From NCBI GenBank assembly GCA_964464755.1, contig CAYXGZ010000086.1:1-9421 (forward strand): 9,421 nt of DNA. The letters are read 5' to 3'. Of the stretch, positions 1 through 5,834 are shown piece by piece. The DNA comes from CAYXGZ01 sp964464755. Lineage in GTDB: Bacteria > Planctomycetota > MHYJ01 > JACPRB01. Numbering within the stretch: position 1 is the first letter of the stretch; every line of letters starts with the position of its first letter. A model generated the notes under the pieces. It was not told the DNA's origin and did no database searches. It was given only the letters and a program-made list of their open reading frames with translations. A program made the position numbers and the translations under genes.

Positions 1-362
<362 letters not shown>

Positions 363-460
363 AATTTTCCGAGGAAAACTCGAGAGAAGACGAATGATCG
401 GTTTCAGCACGCCTTTGCGTACTGAAGCACCATATGTTCGGTGTTCTAATAGGTTAAAAC
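363..460 (-). promoter_or_regulatory. 16S rRNA leader and probable promoter zone
   Basis: This stretch precedes the 16S gene and is much more AT-rich than the rest of the window. Two hairpins can be drawn in the minus-strand transcript. One has a 10-bp stem at 403-412/417-426 (TTCAGTACGC, loop AAAG, GCGTGCTGAA, one G-U pair). The other is a short stem at 365-369/374-378 (TTTTC, loop CTCG, GAAAA) beside the mature 5' end. Possible -10 hexamers on the minus strand are TATTAG (451-446) and CATATG (436-431), but neither has a good -35 at 16-18 bp. That a promoter and leader lie here is inferred from position; the exact elements are not resolved. Confidence 0.45.
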
Positions 461-537
461 CCAGTCGACTCGGATCCGAAGATCCGGTCGGGGTTCTCAT
501 CCCCTACCTTCCGCCATTCGTGGTAGACGAGCGACGG

Positions 538-572
538 AGGTAGAGTTGGCTTTTGCAAGCTTGGCTCTACCT
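538..572. repeat. Interrupted inverted repeat, potential hairpin
   Basis: AGGTAGAG at 538-545 is perfectly repeated in inverted form as CTCTACCT at 565-572. Inside it, GCTT (549-552) and AAGC (557-560) can pair around TTGC, so an 8-bp outer stem, an internal loop and a 4-bp inner stem are possible. No T-run follows on either strand, so it does not look like an intrinsic terminator. It lies between the divergent 16S gene and the 697-1476 gene and could be an operator or a structured upstream element. The remaining sequence between 460 and 650 shows no gene that I can support. Confidence 0.5.
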
Positions 573-650
573 GTTTGTCAGAGAACTTCGAAGCGCGCGT
601 GGCGCTCCGGTGAGGGGTGGGATTATGTCGATCCACCCTCGGGGTGTCAA

Positions 651-690
651 GCGAATTCGCGGCGAAATTTCGCCGCCCGCGGCGTATCAT
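651..690 (+). promoter_or_regulatory. Two abutting palindromes and -10 box before the 697 gene
   Basis: GCGAATTCGC (651-660) is a perfect 10-bp palindrome. It overlaps by two bases a perfect 18-bp palindrome, GCGGCGAAATTTCGCCGC (659-676). A -10-like TATCAT lies at 685-690, six bases before the ATG at 697, so a transcript would start at or next to the start codon. The -35 position (about 662-667) falls inside the 18-bp palindrome and has no good -35 hexamer. That suggests either a bound regulator there or a promoter relying on its -10. The palindromes and hexamer are seen directly; promoter and operator roles are inferred. Confidence 0.4.
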
Positions 691-696
691 CCCGGC

Positions 697-1476
697 ATGC
701 ACCGCCTCCTCCTCCCGCTCCTCCTCCTCGGCGCCGCGCCCGCCCCGCAGGACAAGACCGACTTCGCCTCCGACCGCCCCGCCGCCTTCCGCAAGGCCGC
801 CTCCGAATGGCGCCCCGTCCTCGTCGTCCTCCACGGCGACGCGGCCGGCAAGGAGTCCGCCTCCGAGAGCCGCAAGACCGTCGCCGCCTGGTTCGAGAAG
901 GCCGAGCTCCGCAAGGCCGCCGCCCCCTACGTCGTCACCCTGCTCGCGATCACCCAGAACAAGGACTACGCCCGCGAGCTCGGCATCAGCTCCGGCCCCT
1001 ACGCCGTCGTCTACGATGCGGCCGAGAAGCTCCTCGCCAAGCAGGGCCCCCGCGACGCCGCCGGCCTCGCCTCCTGGATCTCCGGCTACTCGCGCGACTA
1101 CCAGCCCTCCGACCCCAAGTGGCGCACCGGCTTCCAGGAGACCCTCAACGGCATCCACTCCGAGAAGAGCCGCAACGTCCTCCTCGCGATCGCCGCCGGC
1201 GCCGACGCGCTGCCCAAGCTCGAGGAGGCGCTCCGCCACCGCCGCCTCGTCGTGCCGCTCCGCCGCAGCTACCTCGTCCGCCTCGATCCCGAGAAGGACG
1301 CGGGCCTCCTCGGCAAGCTCGGGATGAAGGCCGGCCAGGCCGCCGTCTACCGCCCCGCGGATCCGCCGGCCGATCCGCCCCGCGCGCTCGCCAAGCCCTT
1401 CGAGTGGAGCGGCGACGCGAAGAAGCTGCAGGAACTCCTGCTGGGGGTTCTCAAGGCGGTCGACGAGGGGAAGTGA
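697..1476 (+). CDS. Exported thioredoxin-fold-like protein without cysteines
   Basis: This 259-residue protein of unknown function starts with a short hydrophobic signal peptide (residues 3-15, leucine-rich, then AAPAPQD), so it is probably exported. Residues 38-113 resemble a thioredoxin fold: a central strand RPVLVVLHGD, a helix, a second strand YVVTLLAI, then a GISSGPYAVVYD segment where thioredoxins carry the cis-proline. There is no cysteine anywhere, so redox activity is excluded and a binding or structural role is more likely. Residues 185-220 (LVVPLRRSYLVRLDP, then KLGMKAGQAAVYRP) look like a weaker second copy. The ATG at 697 was preferred over upstream in-frame starts because it opens the signal peptide and sits six bases after a TATCAT box; no Shine-Dalgarno is visible. 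Codons strongly favour C endings (CTC for leucine). The stop lies 4 bp from the stop of the convergent CAP gene. Confidence 0.75.
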   Translation: MHRLLLPLLLLGAAPAPQDKTDFASDRPAAFRKAASEWRPVLVVLHGDAAGKESASESRKTVAAWFEKAELRKAAAPYVVTLLAITQNKDYARELGISSGPYAVVYDAAEKLLAKQGPRDAAGLASWISGYSRDYQPSDPKWRTGFQETLNGIHSEKSRNVLLAIAAGADALPKLEEALRHRRLVVPLRRSYLVRLDPEKDAGLLGKLGMKAGQAAVYRPADPPADPPRALAKPFEWSGDAKKLQELLLGVLKAVDEGK

Positions 1477-1480
1477 GCCG

Positions 1481-2089
1481 CTACTCGCCGGACTTCTCGA
1501 CCAGCGTCAGCGACCAGTACGAGCCGTAGATCGACGTCGGATCCCAGGCCCGGCCCGCGCCCATCGCCGTCCAGCGCGGATCCTCGAGCACGGCCCGGTG
1601 CGCGTCCGACAGCAGCCAGGCCGCGAGCACCTGGTCCGCCGTCGCGTGACCGGCCGCCAGGTTCTCGCCGATCGAGAGCCCCTCCAGGCCGGCCTTCTCC
1701 GCGCGGTTGCACGGCAGGTCGCCCTCGGGATTGCAGTGGTCGAAGAAGCCCGGCGCGTGCAGCGCCATGTGCACCGCGTGCCCCCGGGCCAGGTCCTTCG
1801 CCTCGGGCAGGATCTCCAGCGGGGGCAGGCCGAGCAGGATCCGGTGCTGGTTCACGAGGATCTCGAGGTTCGCCTCGAAGGCCAGCGTGGCCTCGTCCGT
1901 GGTCGTCGCCGTGATGGGATGCCCCGTCTCGGGATAGACCAGCGGGGTCCCCACGGTCGTGGCGGGCGACTCGGCGGCCGCGGGGGCCGGCGACGCCGAC
2001 GACGACGCGGCGGCCGACGCCCCGTCGCCGGCGTTGCAGCCGACGGCGGCGAACGAGGCCAAGATCGGGACGATCCAGTACCGCTTCAT
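1481..2089 (-). CDS. CAP/SCP-domain lipoprotein
   Basis: This 202-residue protein is predicted to be an outer-surface or periplasmic lipoprotein. The N-terminus MKRYWIVPILASFAAVGC has a charged start, a hydrophobic core and a lipobox-like AVGC with Cys18 as the lipidation site. A low-complexity Ala/Ser/Pro linker follows (about 19-48). Residues 68-198 match the CAP (cysteine-rich secretory/PR-1) domain: GHAVHMA (103-109), GFFDH (114-118), GENLA (141-145) and AWLLSDAHR (157-165), giving the family's conserved His/Glu set (His104 or His107, Glu142, His164). Cys119 and Cys127 could form a disulfide. Bacterial CAP proteins have varied, mostly unknown roles, so none is assigned. The ATG is preceded by GAGGAA at very short spacing. 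The gene lies two genes downstream of lgt, whose product would lipidate it. Confidence 0.88.
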   Translation of the reverse strand: MKRYWIVPILASFAAVGCNAGDGASAAASSSASPAPAAAESPATTVGTPLVYPETGHPITATTTDEATLAFEANLEILVNQHRILLGLPPLEILPEAKDLARGHAVHMALHAPGFFDHCNPEGDLPCNRAEKAGLEGLSIGENLAAGHATADQVLAAWLLSDAHRAVLEDPRWTAMGAGRAWDPTSIYGSYWSLTLVEKSGE

Positions 2090-2091
2090 GG

Positions 2092-2105
2092 TTCCTCGAA
2101 GTCTA
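2092..2105 (-). promoter_or_regulatory. -10-like box and possible Shine-Dalgarno before the CAP gene
   Basis: On the minus strand TAGACT (2105-2100) matches four of six -10 positions and lies ten bases before the ATG. GAGGAA (2097-2092) lies two bases before the ATG and may act as a close ribosome binding site. If the hexamer were the real -10, most of that site would fall at or before the transcript start, so the two readings compete. The 86-bp gap to the upstream gene shows no convincing terminator. Confidence 0.3.
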
Positions 2106-2175
2106 CATCGGCCAAACCGAGGATCTTCAGTACTTTACGTGGAATCGGCCCGAAATGGGAGGGGGAGCGGGAAAA

Positions 2176-2868
2176 TCAGCGGCGGGGGTCGAAGGCGGTC
2201 ACCTCGAGCCGGACCTCGAGGCCGTCCATCAGGCCCTCCCGCGCCACGACGTGGCCGGGCACCCGCTGGCAGCGCCAGACGCGGGTGACCATCGTCGCGC
2301 CCCGGGGGCCACCGCGGCGCTCCTCGAAGAGCAGGCAGGGCAGTTCCAGATCCCCGACCTTCCGGGGGGCGTAGGCCCGCAGCAGGCGCGACTCCGTGGT
2401 CGTCCCGTCGACGTCGCGGACCAGCTCCCGGACCGGCCAGGCCGGCACCTCGTCCGAGAACCAGCGCGTCGTGCCGCCCCGGACCCAGCGCGAGGCGCTG
2501 ACCGAGAGGTCCTCGGCCTCGACCCGCTCGTCGCCGTCGCGGGCGTAGCCCTCGCGCGACCAGTCCTCGTCGCGGGTCCCGATCACGACCTCGAACGACT
2601 CCGCCTGGCCGTCGATCGTCGTCGTGGAGCGGACGCGGACGCCGTCGGGCGTCGAGCCGACGACCTCCTCGCGGATCGCCGCGGAGCGGTCGCGGACGAC
2701 CTCGCGCTTCTCGACCCAGGCGCCGGCGGGGAAGGAGGCCCAGGGGTGGGAGGGCGGGCCGCTGCGCACGCGCGGAGCGGGATGGTGCGACATCAGCCCG
2801 ACGAGGGCGAGGGCGGTGGTCCCGGCGAGGACGAGGAGCCAGCGGGCGACCAGGGCCCCCCGGCTCAC
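2176..2868 (-). CDS. Signal-anchored hypothetical envelope protein
   Basis: This 230-residue protein of unknown function begins at a GTG (2868-2866) that overlaps the lgt stop as GTGA, so its translation is probably coupled to lgt. An open frame extends further upstream, but that part is a shadow of lgt. Residues 7-25 are one hydrophobic segment (ALVARWLLVLAGTTALALVG), a membrane anchor or signal peptide without a lipobox cysteine. The rest is charged and looks strand-rich. Two stretches resemble each other: TRWFSDEVPAWPVRELV (134-150) and TRVWRCQRVPGHVVARE (195-211), sharing T-R-x-W/V, a V-P and a V-[RA]-x pattern. This suggests a duplicated beta domain of the kind seen in LolA-like or other carrier folds, though I cannot confirm it. 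Cysteines are at 178 and 200. Confidence 0.72.
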   Translation of the reverse strand: MSRGALVARWLLVLAGTTALALVGLMSHHPAPRVRSGPPSHPWASFPAGAWVEKREVVRDRSAAIREEVVGSTPDGVRVRSTTTIDGQAESFEVVIGTRDEDWSREGYARDGDERVEAEDLSVSASRWVRGGTTRWFSDEVPAWPVRELVRDVDGTTTESRLLRAYAPRKVGDLELPCLLFEERRGGPRGATMVTRVWRCQRVPGHVVAREGLMDGLEVRLEVTAFDPRR

Positions 2869-3926
2869 GCGGCCGGCTTCTCCGCGGCGGCGAGCTTGTC
2901 GCCCGGCGTGCCGGTGAGCGGCGCCTTGCGGTTGCGGAGGATCCACCAGCCCGCCGCGCAGGCGGCGAAGATCAGGAGGCTGAGGCTCTGCGAGTAGGTG
3001 AGCTTGCCGAACCACGCGGGCCGGTCGTCCGAGCGGAAGAACTCGATGACGAAGCGCCAGGCCGGGTAGAGCAGGCCCGCGAGCATGATCGTCTCGCCCT
3101 CGTTCTTCTTCCACTTGCGGTCGTAGGCGGCCAGCAGGAAGAAGAACGCGACGCCCGCGGCCGTCTCGTAGAGCTGGGCCGGGTGGAGCAGCGGGTGCGT
3201 GCCGCCGCCGTGGAGCTTGTCGTACTCCTGCCAGAGCGGGCTCGTCTCGGGGAAGCGGACGCCGGGGAAGCCGGAGGCCGGAACGCCGAAGCAGCAGCCG
3301 TTCAGGAAGCAGCCGATGCGGCCGAACGCGATGCCGATCATCATCGGGCCGGCGAGCAGGTCGGCGATCTTGAGCAGGGGCTGCCGGCGCATCAGCGTGT
3401 ACCCGACGCCCGCGAGGATGCCGGCGACGAGGCCGCCGTAGAGCACGAAGCCGCTCTGCCAGCTGCGGAAGAAGCCGAAGTCGTACTTGTCGCGCTCGAG
3501 GTAGACGCCCAGCGCGCGGGCCCCGAAGAGCGCGAACGCGAGGGTGAGCACGAGCAGGATGCCATTGCGCCAGGACCAGAGCTCGACCTTCTCCTCGGCC
3601 CGGGCCCGCATCCACCAGAAGAAGTACGGGATGCCGCCGCCGACGAGGGCGCCGATCCAGCTCAGCGTGCCGTCCGAGAGGTCGAAGACCTGGTAGTCCG
3701 ACGAGGAGGTCGAGGGGTACTGCAGGACGTAGTTCACCTTCGCCCCGACGATCCCGAAGATCATGCCGATGATGCCGATGTCGAGGACGATGTCCGTGTC
3801 GAGGCCCAGCGCGCGGGCGCGGCGGACCCCGAGGTACGTCGCCAGGAGGAAACCCAGCATGATCATGAACCCGTAGGAGTTCACGGGCAGGTCGACGCCG
3901 GGGATGCGGAACAGGATGGGATGCAT
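2865..3926 (-). CDS. lgt: Prolipoprotein diacylglyceryl transferase
   Basis: Lgt is an inner-membrane enzyme that moves diacylglycerol from phosphatidylglycerol to the lipobox cysteine of prolipoproteins, the first step of lipoprotein maturation. The family signature is clear: FGRIGCFLNGCCFG (201-214), HPAQLYE (248-254) and RFVIEFFRSDDR (291-302), with multiple membrane helices and an N-terminal LPVNSYGF motif. At the position of E. coli His103 (HGG) it has YGG (163-165), a variant also seen in other Lgt proteins. It is 353 residues, longer than the 291 of E. coli. The extra length lies between GAKVNYV (61-67) and SGFVLYGG (158-165), which looks like a copied two-helix module. The ATG gives the expected MHPILF start. 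A TAACAT box lies ten bases upstream and no Shine-Dalgarno is visible. The upstream same-strand gene is 50 bp away. Confidence 0.96.
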   Translation of the reverse strand: MHPILFRIPGVDLPVNSYGFMIMLGFLLATYLGVRRARALGLDTDIVLDIGIIGMIFGIVGAKVNYVLQYPSTSSSDYQVFDLSDGTLSWIGALVGGGIPYFFWWMRARAEEKVELWSWRNGILLVLTLAFALFGARALGVYLERDKYDFGFFRSWQSGFVLYGGLVAGILAGVGYTLMRRQPLLKIADLLAGPMMIGIAFGRIGCFLNGCCFGVPASGFPGVRFPETSPLWQEYDKLHGGGTHPLLHPAQLYETAAGVAFFFLLAAYDRKWKKNEGETIMLAGLLYPAWRFVIEFFRSDDRPAWFGKLTYSQSLSLLIFAACAAGWWILRNRKAPLTGTPGDKLAAAEKPAA

Positions 3927-3936
3927 ATGGGCGGGG

Positions 3937-3942
3937 ATGTTA
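3937..3942 (-). promoter_or_regulatory. -10-like box just upstream of lgt
   Basis: TAACAT on the minus strand matches four of six -10 positions and lies ten bases before the lgt ATG. The -35 candidate 17 bp further up (TGGAAC) is weak. If used, the lgt mRNA would have a leader of only about three bases, in line with the lack of a Shine-Dalgarno there. lgt could equally be transcribed with the gene upstream. Confidence 0.28.
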
Positions 3943-3976
3943 CCTCAAGAGGCGGCCTCGTTCCATTCCGAAGTCG

Positions 3977-4582
3977 TCACGCCAGCGGCGGGTCGTCGCC
4001 GGAGAGCTCGAAGCCGTAGGTGGTCTCGTCGGCGCGGAGGTTGTCGAGCGCCGACTTGGGCATCATGATGCCGCCGCAGGACTTGCACTTGTAGGCCTTC
4101 TCGGCCTCCAGCCCGATGACGTTCACCTGCCGGCCGCAGCCCGCGCAGACCAGGATGTCCTTTTTCTGGAGCTTCAGGATGTCCTGCACGGTCTTCCCGT
4201 CGACGTAGCCGTGCTCGACGAGCAGCTCGCCGAGCCGCGGGATGGGGCTCTTGCCCTGCTCGGCCATCTTCTGCTGGATCTCGAGGCACTTGTTGACCTG
4301 GTTCTGCGTCGCCTTGTTGTGCTTCACGAGGAGCTGGCCGAAGTCGAGCTCGGCCTTGGCCATGCGCTCGTACCACTCGATGGTCTTGAGGCGCTTGAGC
4401 TGCTCCTGGATCGCCTGGTCGAGCGCGGGGCGCGCGACGACCTTCTTGTCGAGGAGGTACGTGCCGAGGGTGGTCTTGCCGTCCGGCCCGAGGTCCTTGA
4501 GCGCGGCGTCGAGCTGGGCCTGGCTGAGCAGGCCGCGCTCGACCGCGATCCGCCCGAGCAACTGGTCGTCCTTGGTTGGCAC
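3977..4582 (-). CDS. Four-repeat helical protein with C-terminal zinc ribbon
   Basis: I recognise no named gene for this 201-residue soluble protein. It contains four copies of a short helical motif: LLGRIAVERGLLSQAQLD (8-25), TLGTYLLDKKVVARPALD (38-55), DFGQLLVKHNKATQNQVN (80-97) and RLGELLVEHGYVDGKTVQ (116-133). Each reads roughly as x-[LF]-G-x-[LYA]-[LA]-[VL] followed by a turn and a second helix. This resembles the N-terminal MshEN/GspE-type helical unit found in type II secretion ATPases. A Cys4 zinc ribbon follows, with CAGC (146-149) and CKSC (166-169). The start is GTG; an in-frame TAG six codons upstream excludes a longer form. No Shine-Dalgarno is visible. Such a protein could be an adaptor or regulator, but no function is assigned. 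It lies 58 bp after rodA and 50 bp before lgt, all on the same strand. Confidence 0.82.
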   Translation of the reverse strand: MPTKDDQLLGRIAVERGLLSQAQLDAALKDLGPDGKTTLGTYLLDKKVVARPALDQAIQEQLKRLKTIEWYERMAKAELDFGQLLVKHNKATQNQVNKCLEIQQKMAEQGKSPIPRLGELLVEHGYVDGKTVQDILKLQKKDILVCAGCGRQVNVIGLEAEKAYKCKSCGGIMMPKSALDNLRADETTYGFELSGDDPPLA

Positions 4583-4592
4583 GGATAGGTTC

Positions 4593-4605
4593 CGGGTCTA
4601 ACCCG
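4593..4605 (-). other. Short perfect hairpin at the start of the four-repeat gene leader
   Basis: CGGGT and ACCCG form a 5-bp stem around a 3-base loop on either strand. The hairpin lies 10 bases before the GTG start of the zinc-ribbon gene. It could affect initiation there or form a compound structure with the larger inverted repeat at 4616-4635. No T-run follows. Confidence 0.3.
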
Positions 4606-4615
4606 TCATCCTAAC

Positions 4616-4635
4616 GGACGTGGGGCCCCTCGTCC
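4616..4635 (-). terminator. Candidate terminator hairpin after rodA
   Basis: On the minus strand GGACG-A-GGGG is followed at once by CCCC-A-CGTCC, giving 5-bp and 4-bp stems separated by an A-A mismatch. It begins five bases past the rodA TAG and is the only strong structure between rodA and the next gene. It has no U-run, so it would be a non-classical or weak terminator, or an mRNA-stabilising stem at the 3' end of the elongasome transcript. Confidence 0.4.
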
Positions 4636-4640
4636 ATAAC

Positions 4641-5834
4641 CTAACGACGCCCGCCGACCGCGTCCCGGAGCCAGTTGTCCGTCGCGGGGCGGAAGGCCCC
4701 GATCTGGAGGTGGCCGCGGTCCAGGTCCCGCCCCGAGAACGTGGGCACCCAGCGCGCGTCGACGTTGAGCACGATCGCCAGCGAGAGGAAGCACGTCAGG
4801 AGGCTCGACCCGCCGTACGAGACGAACGGCAGCGTCAGCCCGGTGATGGGCGCCGTCCCCGTGTTCATGCCAATGTTCACGAAGACCTGGAGCGCCATGA
4901 AGGACGTCAACCCGACGACGCAGAGCCTCCCGAAGGGCTCCCGGGTCCGCAGCGCGACCCGCGAGGCGAGCAGGAAGAAGGTCCCGAAGAGCGCGATCAC
5001 GAGGGTCGACCCCGCGAGGCCGAGATCCTCGCCGACCAGCGAGAAGACGAAGTCCGTGTGCCGGTCGGGGACGTAGAAGGGCTGCGCGTACTGCGACTCC
5101 CCGAGGCCGCGCCCGGTGAGCCCGCCCGCCGCCACGGCGCGCACCGACTGGGTCTGCTGGTAGCTGAACTCCCGCGGCACCTTGTCGGGCCAGAGGAAGG
5201 AGCTGAGCCGGTACCGCTGGTAGTCCTTCATCCCGTACTTGTAGACCACCGGCACGGCGACGACGACGAGGAGCAGGATCGCCAGGAGCCAGCGCTTCCG
5301 GGCGCCGCCGACGTAGAGCATCGCGAGCACCACGGGCAGGAAGAGCATCGCGTTGCCCATGTCGGGCTGCACGAGGATCACGAGCGCGGGGGCCCCGGCC
5401 AGGACGAGGGGCGCGAGCATCCCGCGCAGGGTCTGCAGGTCGCGCGACAGCGAGATCCAGCGCGCGAGCGCCAGCACGGCGAAGATCTTCATGAACTCCG
5501 CGGGCTGCAGGTTGACGGGCCCGAGCGGGATCCAGCCCCGGGCGCCTCGCGTGTAGCGGCCGAAGACGAGGAGCCCGGCGAGCGTGAGGAGGCAGGCCCC
5601 GTAGAGCACGTAGGCGACGTGGCGGTAGTTCAGGTAACTGGGGAGGACCACGACGCCGGCGAGCGCGAGCGCGATCCCGAGGAAGACCGCCTGCTTCACG
5701 AGGAAGGCTCGGGTGATGCTCTCGTTGGCCATGTTGACGGGCGACGAGAGCGTGTAGAGCGAGAGCAGCCCCATGCCGCAGAGCCCGACGGCCGCGAGGA
5801 GCAGCGGCCAGTTCAGGCGGCGCAGGGCGCTCAC
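4641..5834 (-). CDS. rodA: RodA, SEDS peptidoglycan glycosyltransferase
   Basis: RodA polymerises lipid II into glycan strands in the inner membrane, working with the class B PBP encoded just upstream. The 397-residue protein has about ten membrane helices and the SEDS hallmarks: RGARGWIPLGPVNLQPAEFMKI region (96-117), VQPDMGNAM (155-163), DYQRYRLSSFLWPDK (204-218), AVAAGGLTGRGLGE (233-246), PDRHTDFVFSLVGEDLG (256-272) and GMNTGTAPITGLTLPFVSYGGSSLL (322-346 region). Asp261 matches the essential Asp262 of E. coli RodA. The start is GTG at 5834, overlapping the mrdA stop (GTGA) and preceded by a strong AAGGAGG (5845-5839) inside mrdA. A longer open frame upstream is only the mrdA shadow. The operon setting supports RodA rather than FtsW. 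Confidence 0.96.
   Translation of the reverse strand: MSALRRLNWPLLLAAVGLCGMGLLSLYTLSSPVNMANESITRAFLVKQAVFLGIALALAGVVVLPSYLNYRHVAYVLYGACLLTLAGLLVFGRYTRGARGWIPLGPVNLQPAEFMKIFAVLALARWISLSRDLQTLRGMLAPLVLAGAPALVILVQPDMGNAMLFLPVVLAMLYVGGARKRWLLAILLLVVVAVPVVYKYGMKDYQRYRLSSFLWPDKVPREFSYQQTQSVRAVAAGGLTGRGLGESQYAQPFYVPDRHTDFVFSLVGEDLGLAGSTLVIALFGTFFLLASRVALRTREPFGRLCVVGLTSFMALQVFVNIGMNTGTAPITGLTLPFVSYGGSSLLTCFLSLAIVLNVDARWVPTFSGRDLDRGHLQIGAFRPATDNWLRDAVGGRR

Noticed and set aside
546..561. Possible sigma-54 (-24/-12) promoter at TTGGC...TTGC
   Set aside because: The GG to GC spacing is wrong and it lies inside an inverted repeat.
1469..1496. Bidirectional terminator between the convergent genes
   Set aside because: Only short imperfect pairing (GAAGT/ACTTC) is present and there is no T-run on either strand.
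546..1529. 327-residue proline/arginine-rich open frame overlapping the exported-protein gene
   Set aside because: An out-of-frame reading of C-rich codons; the 697-1476 frame has a signal peptide and a sensible composition.
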